Program-made: the position numbers and the translations under genes
Notes under the pieces: model-generated
The model's input: only the letters and a program-made list of their open reading frames with translations
Database searches by the model: none
Told to the model about the DNA's origin: nothing
Shown: positions 18,093 through 27,623 of the stretch, in pieces
Position numbering within the stretch: the first letter of the stretch is position 1
Layout: each line of letters starts with the position of its first letter
Assembly: GCF_030362835.1 (NCBI RefSeq)
Contig: NZ_JAUCGQ010000002.1
Location: 310,001 to 374,000, forward strand
DNA from: Cellulomonas alba
Lineage (GTDB): Bacteria > Actinomycetota > Actinomycetes > Actinomycetales > Cellulomonadaceae
Length of the DNA stretch: 64,000 nucleotides
Reading direction: 5' to 3'

Positions 18093-19378
18093 GCGTGCGG
18101 ATCCTCGTGGTCGGCAGCGGTGGGGTGGGCGACGCGGTCGCGCGGATCGCCGCCCGGCGGGACTTCTTCGAGCGGCTGGTCGTCGCGGACGTCGACGCGG
18201 ACCGCGCCGGGCGGACCGTCACCGCTGCCGCGCAGCGCGACGTCGTGGGCGGGCGGTTCGCGGCGGCGGTCGTGGACGCGTCCAGCGCGGAGGCGGTCGC
18301 GGCGCTCGCCCGGGAGCACCGCGCGACGCACGTGCTGAACGCGGTCGACCCGCGGTTCGTCATGCCGATCTTCGAGGGCGCGCTCGCGGCGGGCGCGGAC
18401 TACCTGGACATGGCGATGTCCCTCTCGCGCCCGCACCCCGAGAAGCCGTACGAGCTGCCGGGCGTCAAGCTCGGCGACGAGCAGTTCGCGCGCGCGGCCG
18501 ACTGGGTCGCGGCGGGTCGGCTCGCGCTCGTCGGCATGGGCGTCGAGCCCGGGCTGTCCGACGTGTTCGCGCGCTACGCGGCGGACCACCTGTTCTCGGC
18601 GATCGACGAGGTCGGCGTCCGCGACGGCGCGAACCTCGTCGTCCACGACGACGACGGCCGGCCTGTGTTCGCGCCGTCGTTCTCGATCTGGACGACGATC
18701 GAGGAGTGCCTCAACCCGCCGGTCGTCTGGGACGCCGACCGCGCCGCGGGCGACCTCGAGCGCGGCTGGTACACGACGCCGCCGTTCCACGAGCCCGAGG
18801 TGTTCGACTTCCCCGACCCGATCGGCCCGGTCGAGTGCGTGCACGTCGAGCACGAGGAGGTGCTGCTCGTGCCGCGCTGGGTCGACGCCCGGCGCGTGAC
18901 GTTCAAGTACGGGCTGGGCGCGGAGTTCATCGGCGTGCTGCGGACGCTGCACCAGCTGCACCTCGACTCGACCTCGCCCGTCCACGTGCGTGGCGGCGAC
19001 GTGAGCCCGCGCGACGTCGTGGCGGCCGTGCTGCCCGACCCGGCGACGCTCGGCCCGCACATGACGGGCTCGACCTGCGCGGGCGTGCTCGTCACGGGCA
19101 CCGGCACCGACGGCCGGCGGCGCGAGGTCTACCTGCACCACGTCGTCGACAACGCGTGGACCATGGCGGAGTACGGCGCGCAGTGCGTCGTGTGGCAGAC
19201 CGCCGTGAACCCGGTGGTCGCGCTCGAGCTGCTCGCGACGGGCAGGTGGAGCGGCACCGGGGTGCTCGGACCCGAGGCGTTCGACGCGGTGCCGTTCCTC
19301 GACCTGCTCGCCGGCCCGTACGGCTCGCCGTGGGGGCTGCAGGAGCGCGTGCCTACGACGGCACCGGCACAGGTCTGA
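18089..19378 (+). CDS. Saccharopine dehydrogenase-like NAD(P)-binding oxidoreductase, substrate unknown
   Basis: A 429-residue protein with an N-terminal Rossmann fold (ILVVGSGGVGDAVARIAARR, residues 4-23) followed by VLNAVDPRFVMPIFEGALAAGADYLDMA, the typical saccharopine-dehydrogenase/homospermidine-synthase core, and GMGVEPGLSDVFARYA. Relatives include saccharopine reductase and carboxynorspermidine/homospermidine synthases, which form or split secondary amines between an amino group and a carbonyl. In a polyamine cluster a reaction on spermidine, lysine or a polyamine-keto acid adduct is plausible, but nothing in the sequence fixes it. It is coupled to the aldehyde dehydrogenase by a GTGA overlap and ends convergently with gabT. 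Confidence 0.8.
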   Translation: MSVRILVVGSGGVGDAVARIAARRDFFERLVVADVDADRAGRTVTAAAQRDVVGGRFAAAVVDASSAEAVAALAREHRATHVLNAVDPRFVMPIFEGALAAGADYLDMAMSLSRPHPEKPYELPGVKLGDEQFARAADWVAAGRLALVGMGVEPGLSDVFARYAADHLFSAIDEVGVRDGANLVVHDDDGRPVFAPSFSIWTTIEECLNPPVVWDADRAAGDLERGWYTTPPFHEPEVFDFPDPIGPVECVHVEHEEVLLVPRWVDARRVTFKYGLGAEFIGVLRTLHQLHLDSTSPVHVRGGDVSPRDVVAAVLPDPATLGPHMTGSTCAGVLVTGTGTDGRRREVYLHHVVDNAWTMAEYGAQCVVWQTAVNPVVALELLATGRWSGTGVLGPEAFDAVPFLDLLAGPYGSPWGLQERVPTTAPAQV

Positions 19379-19397
19379 GCGACCTCGCGGACGCCGG

Positions 19398-20714
19398 TCA
19401 GACCGCGAGCAGGGCGTTCTCCAGCACGCCGAGCGCGTCGTCGAGCAGCTCGTCGCCGATGACGAGCGGCGGCAGCAGCCGCACGACGTTGCCCCACGAC
19501 CCGCACGTCAGCACGAGCACGCCCTGCTCGGCGCAGCGCCGCACGACCTCGCGCGCGGCCGCGGGGTCCGGGTCGAGGCTCCCGGGCCGGACCAGCTCGA
19601 CCGCGAGCATCGCGCCGCGCCCGCGGACCTCGCCGACGGCGGGTGCCCCGAGTGCCTCGAGGCGTGGCCGAACGCGCGCCTCGATCGCCCGCGCCGCGCC
19701 CGCGAGGTCGTCGCGCTCGAACGCCTCGATCGCCGCGAGCGCCGCGGCGCACGCGACCGGGTTGCCGCCGAACGTGCCGCCCAGACCGCCGGCGTGCACC
19801 GCGTCCATCAGCTCGGCGCGGCCCGTCACGCCCGCGAGCGGCAGTCCGCCCGCGATGCCCTTCGCGGTCGTCACGAGGTCGGGCACGACGCCCTCGTGCT
19901 CGCACGCGAACATCGCACCCGTCCGGCAGAAGCCCGTCTGCACCTCGTCCGCGACGAGCACGATGCCGTGGGCCGCGGCCCACTCCGCGAGCCCGGGCAG
20001 GAACCCGGGCGCCGGCACGACGAAGCCGCCCTCCCCGAGCACCGGCTCGACCACGAGCGCCGCGACGCGGTCCGCCCCGACCTGCCGCTCGGCCGTCGCG
20101 ATCGCGCGCGCGGCTGCCTGCTCGCCCGTCATGCCGTCGGGGTCGCGCAGCGGGTAGGACGCCGGGACGCGGTAGACCTCGCCCGCGAACGGCCCGAACC
20201 CCGTCTTGTACGGCATCGCCTTCGCCGTCATCGCGAGCGTGAGGTTGGTGCGCCCGTGGTACGCGTGGTCGAGCACCAGCACGGCGTCCCGACCCGTGGC
20301 CCGCCGCGCGACCTTGACGGCGTTCTCGACGGCCTCGGCGCCCGAGTTCACGAGCACCGACCGCTTCTCGTGGTCGCCCGGGGTGAGCCGCGCGAGGGCC
20401 TCGCAGACCGCCACGTACTCCTCGTACGGGCTGATCATGAAGCACGTGTGCGTGAAGTCCGCGGCCTGCGTGCCGACCGCGGCGACGACGCCCGGCGCGC
20501 TCGCTCCGACGCTCGTGACCGCGATGCCCGAGCCGAGGTCGACGAACCGGTTGCCGTCGACGTCCTCGACGATGCCGCCGCCCGCCCGGGCCACGTAGAC
20601 GCCGAACGTGGACGAGACGCCCGTCGAGACGGCCTGCGCGCGGCGCGCCGCGAGCTCGAGGGAGCGCGGGCCCGGCACGGCGGTGAGGAGCGCGCGGCTC
20701 TGCGGCAGGGTCAC
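19398..20714 (-). CDS. gabT: 4-aminobutyrate aminotransferase
   Basis: A 438-residue class III PLP aminotransferase. Landmarks are RFVDLGSGIAVTSVGAS, LVNSGAEAVENAVKVAR, DHAYHGRTNLTLAMT, the PLP-contacting DEVQTGFCRTG and the Lys of TTAKGIAGGLPLAG. These match actinobacterial GabT, which passes the amino group of GABA to 2-oxoglutarate, forming succinate semialdehyde and glutamate. GTG 20714 overlaps the permease stop (GTGA); frame continuing upstream has no family-like sequence. With the permease upstream it forms an uptake-plus-degradation operon facing the dehydrogenase operon. Confidence 0.9.
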   Translation of the reverse strand: MTLPQSRALLTAVPGPRSLELAARRAQAVSTGVSSTFGVYVARAGGGIVEDVDGNRFVDLGSGIAVTSVGASAPGVVAAVGTQAADFTHTCFMISPYEEYVAVCEALARLTPGDHEKRSVLVNSGAEAVENAVKVARRATGRDAVLVLDHAYHGRTNLTLAMTAKAMPYKTGFGPFAGEVYRVPASYPLRDPDGMTGEQAAARAIATAERQVGADRVAALVVEPVLGEGGFVVPAPGFLPGLAEWAAAHGIVLVADEVQTGFCRTGAMFACEHEGVVPDLVTTAKGIAGGLPLAGVTGRAELMDAVHAGGLGGTFGGNPVACAAALAAIEAFERDDLAGAARAIEARVRPRLEALGAPAVGEVRGRGAMLAVELVRPGSLDPDPAAAREVVRRCAEQGVLVLTCGSWGNVVRLLPPLVIGDELLDDALGVLENALLAV

Positions 20715-22447
20715 GGCGTGCCCTCGTCCTCGACCTCCTCGCGGGTCGACGCGTCGACCGCCGTCGCGCCCTCCGGGAGGTTCGACAGGTCGCGCGCGAT
20801 CACGATGCCGGGCAGGCCGGAGTCGGGCAGCCGGAACACGGGCTCGCTGACCGTCTCCGGCCCCGCAAGCACCAGGTCGTGCGCGCCGCGGCGCGGCAGC
20901 GTCTGGCCCTTGAAGAACGCGGGCGAACGCAGTCGCCACACCACCATGAGCACGAGCCCGAGCAGGATCGCGACGACGCCGACCACAGCCACCGCGCCGA
21001 AGCCGAAGATCGTCACGTTGTTGCCGTCGTCGTCAGTGAGCCAGTCGACCTCGGCGTAGGACTTGAGCGCGTACACGAACGCGACGAGCAGGATCAGCCC
21101 GCCGAGCGACGGCAGCACGCCCTGCATGAAGAAGTCGCGCCGCGTGTGGTGCAGCGTCCGCCGGTAGAACCACGAGCACGCGAAACCGGTGAGCCCGTAG
21201 TAGAAGGCGATCATCAGGCCGACCGACCCGACGAGCGCGGTGAGCAGGCTGGGGCTGATGACCGTGAAGATGCCGTAGAACAGCATCGACGCGAGGCCCA
21301 TGGCGATCGTCGAGACCGTCGGTGTCAGGAACCGCGGGTGGATCTTCGCGAACGACGTGGGGATCGCCTTGTAGACGGCCATCGAGAGCGTCGTGCGGGC
21401 CGTCGGCAGGATCGTCGTCTGCGTCGACGCCGAGGCCGAGGTGAGGATCGACGCCGAGAGCAGCAGCAGTCCGATGTGGCCGAGCGTCGACGAGCCGAAC
21501 AGGACGGGCCCGATCGAGCGGAACACGTCGTCGGCGTTGTCGGGGTTGCCGAGGCCGATGCCGGTGGTCCCGACGCCGGCGAACGCGACGGCGGCGATCG
21601 ACACGAGCGCGTAGGTCACGAGCAGCAGGAGCGTCGACAGGATCGCGGCGCGGCCCGGGGTCCGCGCCGGGTCGTCCGACTCCTCGTTCACCGAGACCGC
21701 GGTGTCCCAGCCCCAGTAGATGAAGACCGCCGTGAGCAGAGCGGGCGCGATGACGTCGGCGACGCTGAGGCCGCCGGGCCACAGCCAGGACCACGCCGGG
21801 TGCAGCGACCCGTCGACGCCGTTGCCGCTGTACACCCGGCCGAGCGCGACCGCCGAGAAGATGATCAGCACGAGGATCTCGACCGAGAGCAGCACGTACT
21901 GGATGCGCGCCGAGACCTCGATGCCGCGGTAGCAGATCCACGTCATGACGGCGATCCAGACGAGACCCGCGACGGTCGTCCAGGTGGTGCTCGAGTCGAG
22001 GTTGCCGGCGGCGTCCCACCCGAGGTCGCCCAGGAACGTGAACGAGTACGAGCCCGCGATCTGCGCCAGGTTCGCCATGACGATGACGTCGGCCGCCACG
22101 ATGCCCCAGCCGCCGAGCCACCCGGTGACGGGCCCGAACGCGCGGGTCGCCCACGTGAAGGTCGTGCCGCAGTCGGGCTCCGCCTTGTTGAGCTCCTGGT
22201 ACGCGAGCGCGATCAGGTACATCGGCACGAACGCGAGCAGGATGATCGCCGGCGCCTTGACGCCCGCGAGGATCGCGCCGCCCCCCGCGACGACGAAGCC
22301 CAGGCTGGCGGCCAGGCTGTACGCGGGTGCGGTCGAGGCGGTGCCGACGACGACCGAGGACAGCAGCCCGAGGGCGCCGCCCTTCAGGCCCTTGCTCGCG
22401 GTCTCGGGGTAGCCGAGCGGTGCCGCGTCGGTCTCGGTGGCGGACAT
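20711..22447 (-). CDS. APC family amino acid/polyamine permease
   Basis: A 578-residue membrane protein with about 12 hydrophobic segments. The start KGLKGGALGLLSSVVVGTAS and the TM3 motif FVPMYLIALAYQELNKAEPDCGTTF are typical of the APC superfamily; long soluble C-terminal residues (about 510-578) follow the last helix. The likely cargo is putrescine, GABA or another amine, inferred from the coupled gabT. ATG 22447 is preceded by GAGGTC and begins a hydrophilic MSATETDAAPLGYPETASK stretch; an in-frame ATG 93 bases upstream lacks support. It may be controlled by the cluster's Lrp protein, since a related motif lies upstream. Confidence 0.88.
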   Translation of the reverse strand: MSATETDAAPLGYPETASKGLKGGALGLLSSVVVGTASTAPAYSLAASLGFVVAGGGAILAGVKAPAIILLAFVPMYLIALAYQELNKAEPDCGTTFTWATRAFGPVTGWLGGWGIVAADVIVMANLAQIAGSYSFTFLGDLGWDAAGNLDSSTTWTTVAGLVWIAVMTWICYRGIEVSARIQYVLLSVEILVLIIFSAVALGRVYSGNGVDGSLHPAWSWLWPGGLSVADVIAPALLTAVFIYWGWDTAVSVNEESDDPARTPGRAAILSTLLLLVTYALVSIAAVAFAGVGTTGIGLGNPDNADDVFRSIGPVLFGSSTLGHIGLLLLSASILTSASASTQTTILPTARTTLSMAVYKAIPTSFAKIHPRFLTPTVSTIAMGLASMLFYGIFTVISPSLLTALVGSVGLMIAFYYGLTGFACSWFYRRTLHHTRRDFFMQGVLPSLGGLILLVAFVYALKSYAEVDWLTDDDGNNVTIFGFGAVAVVGVVAILLGLVLMVVWRLRSPAFFKGQTLPRRGAHDLVLAGPETVSEPVFRLPDSGLPGIVIARDLSNLPEGATAVDASTREEVEDEGTP

Positions 22448-22510
22448 GGGGACCTCGCAGGCTGCCGGCGGGTCCGGCGACGACGGTGCCGCCGGAAGGA
22501 CTTGTCGAGT

Positions 22511-22545
22511 GAATCCGTCGTCGACTCCGTCGAAGTGCACCGAAT
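22511..22545. promoter_or_regulatory. Candidate operator upstream of the permease-gabT operon
   Basis: GAATCCGTCGTC at 22511-22522 matches 11 of 12 bases of GATTCCGTCGTC (16523-16534) in the Lrp-aldehyde dehydrogenase intergenic region. It is followed by overlapping TCGACTCCGTCGA. This places a shared motif in front of both halves of the cluster. Confidence 0.4.
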
Positions 22546-22652
22546 CGTGTGGTTCGGAGCAGGTCGACGATGGAAAACGTAGCCTTTCGCCTTCGGCGTG
22601 GGAAGGGTCGCCACGCTCGGGTGGCCTTCAGCCGACTGTCAGCGTCGTCGGT

Positions 22653-22658
22653 GACAAT
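22653..22658 (+). promoter_or_regulatory. Leaderless-type -10 box of rseP
   Basis: GACAAT ends 7 bases before ATG 22666. It favours this ATG over the one at 22657, which overlaps the hexamer. Confidence 0.45.
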
Positions 22659-22665
22659 GGCCCGC

Positions 22666-23970
22666 ATGGCTTACCTGGTCGGCGTCGTCGTCGTGGTGCT
22701 CGTCGTGCTCGCGTCGATCGCGCTGCACGAGATCGGGCACATGGTCCCCGCCAAGCGGTTCGGGGTCCGCGTCAGCCAGTACATGGTCGGCTTCGGGCCC
22801 ACGCTGTGGTCGCGCACCCGCGGCGAGACGGAGTACGGCCTCAAGGCCATCCCGCTCGGCGGCTACGTCCGGCTGATCGGCATGTACCCGCCCGGCGAGG
22901 CCGTCGGCAACCCGCCGGCCCGGGGCTGGCTCGGCCGCGTCGCGCGCGACGCGCGTGCGGCGAGCGCCGAGGAGATCCGCCCGGGCGAGGACCACCGCGC
23001 CTTCTACCGGCTGTCGACGCCGAAGAAGCTCGTCGTCATGCTCGGCGGCCCGGTCATGAACCTCGTCATCGCGTTCGTCCTCATGGCGATCGTGACGGTG
23101 CTCATCGGCTCGCAGGTGCCGGGCACCACGGTCTCGGCCGTGTCGGAGTGCGTGCTGCCGGCGACGTCCACCGCGACGACCTGCGCGTCGAGCGACCCGA
23201 AGGCGCCCGGCGCCGTGGCCGGGCTGCGCGCGGGCGACCGGATCGTCGCCTGGGGCGGCACCGCCATCACGTCGTGGGACCAGCTGACCGAGCTCATCCG
23301 CGGCGACGGCGGACGGACGGTGCGCGTGGTCGTCGAGCGCGACGGGCAGCAGGTCGACCTGACCGCCACCCCGGTCGTCACGCAGCGTCCCGTGCTGGAC
23401 TCGAACGGCATCGCCGAGACGGACGGGTCCGGCAAGGTCAAGACGGTCGACGCCGGGTTCCTCGGGGTGTCGCCGACGTACGTGGTCCAGCGCGGCTCGA
23501 TCGCGTCGGTGCCGGGCGAGGTGTGGTCGATCACGAGCCAGACGGTCTCCGTCGTCGCGACGCTGCCGACGCGCGTGCTCAGCGTCGCGGACTCGACGGT
23601 GCACGGCACCCCGCGCGACGGGAACAGCGTGATGGGCATCGTCGGCGTCGGACGCGTCGCGGGCGAGATCGGCGCGGCGCACGTCGGCTGGCAGCTCAAG
23701 CTCGGCGGCTGGCTCTCGGTGCTCGCCGGCCTGAACATCGCGCTGTTCGTCTTCAACCTCATCCCGCTGCCGCCGCTCGACGGCGGCCACGTCGCGGCGG
23801 CGCTCTGGGAGGGCGCGCGCCGCCAGGTCGCCCGGCTGCGCGGCCGCGTGCGCCCGGGGCCGTCCGACTCGGCCCGGCTCGTGCCGCTCGCCTACGGGGT
23901 CTTCGTGCTCCTCGGCGCGGTCGGGCTGCTGCTCATCTGGGCCGACATCGTCAACCCCGTCCAGGTCTGA
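22666..23970 (+). CDS. rseP: Site-2 intramembrane metalloprotease (RseP/Rip1 type)
   Basis: A 434-residue site-2 protease. The zinc motif HEIGH is at residues 21-25 inside the first transmembrane helix, and the second metal-binding motif NLIPLPPLDGG is in a C-terminal helix. A PDZ domain lies between them (about 170-240, GAVAGLRAGDRIVAWGG). Homologues such as Rip1 of M. tuberculosis cut anti-sigma factors and other membrane substrates. The stretch VGNPPARGWLGRVARDARAASAEEIRPGEDHRAFYRL in the first loop is typical of the actinobacterial branch. The downstream MFS gene is convergent; in related genomes ispG would follow directly. Confidence 0.93.
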   Translation: MAYLVGVVVVVLVVLASIALHEIGHMVPAKRFGVRVSQYMVGFGPTLWSRTRGETEYGLKAIPLGGYVRLIGMYPPGEAVGNPPARGWLGRVARDARAASAEEIRPGEDHRAFYRLSTPKKLVVMLGGPVMNLVIAFVLMAIVTVLIGSQVPGTTVSAVSECVLPATSTATTCASSDPKAPGAVAGLRAGDRIVAWGGTAITSWDQLTELIRGDGGRTVRVVVERDGQQVDLTATPVVTQRPVLDSNGIAETDGSGKVKTVDAGFLGVSPTYVVQRGSIASVPGEVWSITSQTVSVVATLPTRVLSVADSTVHGTPRDGNSVMGIVGVGRVAGEIGAAHVGWQLKLGGWLSVLAGLNIALFVFNLIPLPPLDGGHVAAALWEGARRQVARLRGRVRPGPSDSARLVPLAYGVFVLLGAVGLLLIWADIVNPVQV

Positions 23971-23995
23971 CGCGCGGGCCGTCCGCGTCGCGCGG

Positions 23996-25291
23996 TCAGC
24001 GCAGCGGCTGCCGTTTCGTCCGCGACAGCGGCCGGACCTGGCCGGCGACCGCGAGGCTCAGCACCATCGCGGCGCAGATCACGAGCAGCGCGTGCCGCTC
24101 GCCCCACCCGTCGGCGAGCAGGCCCAGCACGGGCGGCGCGCTCAGCTGCGCGACCGAGCTGAACGACGTCACGACCGAGACGCGCCCGGGCGCCCGGAGC
24201 GGGTCGTCCGACGCCGCGGCGATCGCGATCGGGTTGGCGAGCGCGGCGCCGCAGCCCCACGCGACGATGCCGAGCCACGACAGGCCGAGCGAGGGCGCGA
24301 GCCCGAACAGCGCGAGCCCGAGGATCGACGCGACTCCCGACGCGCGGAGCACGGCGACGCGGCCGTACCGGTCGATCAGGCGCGTCCCGGACAGCCGGAA
24401 CACCGTCATCGCGATCACGAACGTGCCGTAGGCGAGGTCGCCGACCGCCTCGGCGCTGTCGAATCCGTGCACCACGGCGAGCGCGAGCCAGTTGCTCGCC
24501 GAGCCCTCCGAGAGCGACGCTGCGAGCAGCACGCACCCGATGAGCAGCGTGCGCGGCTCGGCCCATGCGGCCAGCGCGGCGCGCGTGCTCGAGCCGCGCG
24601 GGGCGGCGGCCACGACCGCCGTCGCGTCCTCGTCGACACTCGCGACCACGGACGGCGCGGCCCGGCCGGGCCGGGGTACGAGCGCGGTCGCCGGCCGCAC
24701 GAGCGCGAACCGCGTGCCCGCGACGACCACGGCGACCACCAGCAGGTGCGCGGTCACGGAGACGTGCGCAGCCGAGAAGGCCGCGCCCACGAGCGCACCC
24801 GCGGCGGCGCCGATCGAGAACGCCGCGTGGAAGTGGGGGAGGATCGCGCGCCCGACGCGCTGCTCGACGAGCGCCGCCCCGAGGTTGATCGGCACGTTGA
24901 TGAACGCCCCGCACGCCCCGTTGACGAGCACGCCCGCGGCGAACAGCGGCACGTCGGCGGCCGCGACACCTGCCGCGACGAGCGCGAAGCCCACGAGGTT
25001 GCCGGTGGTCGCGCACAGGATCGCGGCGCGCGCGCCGAACCGCGTCACGAAGACGCCGGTGGTGCCGACGGCCACGAGCGACCCGCACGCGCCGACCAGC
25101 AGGAGCGCGCCGAGCTGCCCGGACGTCAGCCCGAGGTCGGCGCGGATGGACGGCAGCCGCGACAGCCAGCTCGGGTTCACGAGCCCGAAGACGAGGAACA
25201 GGCCGAGCAGCGACCAGCGCGCGCGCCGGACGACGGGGTCGACGGCTGTGGTCCCGGCCGAGGGCCGGCCGCCGCCGAGGGTCGTCGTCAC
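23996..25291 (-). CDS. MFS transporter of unknown substrate
   Basis: A 431-residue major facilitator with about 12 transmembrane helices and a short cytoplasmic loop in the middle (about 205-240, rich in charged residues). The helix 1 sequence GLFLVFGLVNPSWLSRLPSI and the later NVPINLGAALVE resemble a sugar/unknown-substrate MFS group often annotated as fucose-permease-like, but the cargo cannot be assigned. GTG 25291 is supported by a leaderless-type -10 hexamer. It is convergent with rseP and divergent from ispG, and so looks like an insertion into the rseP-ispG pair. Confidence 0.85.
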   Translation of the reverse strand: MTTTLGGGRPSAGTTAVDPVVRRARWSLLGLFLVFGLVNPSWLSRLPSIRADLGLTSGQLGALLLVGACGSLVAVGTTGVFVTRFGARAAILCATTGNLVGFALVAAGVAAADVPLFAAGVLVNGACGAFINVPINLGAALVEQRVGRAILPHFHAAFSIGAAAGALVGAAFSAAHVSVTAHLLVVAVVVAGTRFALVRPATALVPRPGRAAPSVVASVDEDATAVVAAAPRGSSTRAALAAWAEPRTLLIGCVLLAASLSEGSASNWLALAVVHGFDSAEAVGDLAYGTFVIAMTVFRLSGTRLIDRYGRVAVLRASGVASILGLALFGLAPSLGLSWLGIVAWGCGAALANPIAIAAASDDPLRAPGRVSVVTSFSSVAQLSAPPVLGLLADGWGERHALLVICAAMVLSLAVAGQVRPLSRTKRQPLR

Positions 25292-25297
25292 CGAGGC

Positions 25298-25303
25298 ATC
25301 GTA
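25298..25303 (-). promoter_or_regulatory. Leaderless-type -10 box of the MFS gene
   Basis: On the minus strand TACGAT ends 6 bases before GTG 25291. Confidence 0.5.
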
Positions 25304-25448
25304 ACGATTCGATCGACCGTGCTCGACCAGGCGGGCGAGGGGTCGTCCGACGGCGTGCGCCGTGAACGCGGCCCGCACGTCGCCGTCGGGACTCGTGGAC
25401 GTCGGGTGGTGGGGCCGACGTCACGCCCGGTCCGGCCCGGCGCGGTGC

Positions 25449-25454
25449 GATGAT
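25449..25454 (+). promoter_or_regulatory. Leaderless-type -10 box of ispG
   Basis: GATGAT ends 6 bases before GTG 25461; the same hexamer and spacing precede dxr. Confidence 0.5.
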
Positions 25455-25460
25455 GACGAG

Positions 25461-26621
<1,161 letters not shown>

Positions 26622-26707
26622 ACCGCAGGTGAGGCCGACCGTGGTTTCCTCGGCCGAACCGGCCGATCGTCATGCCCGTGCGTCGGGTCACTGACGGCTC
26701 GGTAAGG

Positions 26708-26713
26708 CACAAT
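26708..26713 (+). promoter_or_regulatory. Leaderless-type -10 box of the GNAT gene
   Basis: CACAAT ends 7 bases before ATG 26721 in a region of lower GC content than its surroundings. Confidence 0.4.
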
Positions 26714-26720
26714 CCGAGGC

Positions 26721-27608
26721 ATGGTCCTGCGTCGGGCTTCACTGGTCGACGGGCGTGCCGCCGCCCGGGTGCTCGACGACGCCGACGTCCGTGCCGCGCT
26801 GGCGGTCTGCGCGCTCGACCCGGTCGGGTCCGTGCTGGCCGCGGCGCGGATCGAGCAGGCGCAGACCACGGGCATCCGCGGCGCCGGCGGCGCGCTGTGG
26901 GGGTTCGAGGTCGACGGCTCGCTTCGGGCCGTCTGCTGGGCGGGCGCCAACATGGTTCCCGTCGTCCCGGTGGACGACGGGAATCTCGCCTCCCGGGCGC
27001 TCGACGCGTTCGCCGAACGCGCGAAGGACCACGGGCGGCGCTGCTCGTCGATCGTCGGGCCGGCTCCGGCGGTGCTCGCGCTGTGGGAGCGGCTGCGCCC
27101 GACGTGGCCGGGCGCGCGCGAGGTCCGCGACGACCAGCCCTCGATGGTGATCGACACCCGACCGCGGATCACGTCCGACCCCGACGTGCGACGCTCGCGG
27201 CCCGACGAGTTCGAGTCCGTGCTGCCGGCGTGCATCCGGATGTTCACCGAGGAGGTCGGCTACTCGCCGGCGAGCGGCCCGGGTGGCCCCTACGAGGCGC
27301 GTGTGCGCGGGCTGATCGCGGAGGGCCGGTCGTTCGTGCGGACGGACCGCGACGGCCGGGTCCAGTTCAAGGCCGAGCTCGGCGCCGTGGCCGGCGGAGT
27401 CGCGCAGATCCAGGGCGTGTGGGTCGCACCCGAGCTCCGCGGCCGGCGGCTGTCCGAGAAGGGCATGGCGGCGGTCGTCGAGCACACCCGTCGCGACGTC
27501 GCGCCGGTCGTGTCGCTGTACGTCAACGACTACAACGCCCGCGCGCTCGCGGCGTACCGCGCGGTCGGCTTCCGCCAGGTGGGGACGTACGCGACGGTCC
27601 TGTTCTGA
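26721..27608 (+). CDS. DUF4081-type GNAT family N-acetyltransferase
   Basis: A 295-residue protein with an N-terminal DUF4081-like domain (about 1-140) and a C-terminal GNAT fold. The acetyl-CoA-binding loop is QIQGVWVAPELRGRRLSEKGM (about 232-252) and the conserved end is VSLYVNDYNARALAAYRAVGF. The gene follows ispG in many actinobacteria, including M. tuberculosis (Rv2867c), so it belongs to the conserved backbone, yet its substrate is unknown. A link with isoprenoid or membrane-protease genes is by position only. Confidence 0.87.
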   Translation: MVLRRASLVDGRAAARVLDDADVRAALAVCALDPVGSVLAAARIEQAQTTGIRGAGGALWGFEVDGSLRAVCWAGANMVPVVPVDDGNLASRALDAFAERAKDHGRRCSSIVGPAPAVLALWERLRPTWPGAREVRDDQPSMVIDTRPRITSDPDVRRSRPDEFESVLPACIRMFTEEVGYSPASGPGGPYEARVRGLIAEGRSFVRTDRDGRVQFKAELGAVAGGVAQIQGVWVAPELRGRRLSEKGMAAVVEHTRRDVAPVVSLYVNDYNARALAAYRAVGFRQVGTYATVLF

Positions 27609-27623
27609 TCCCGCCGTCCCGGC

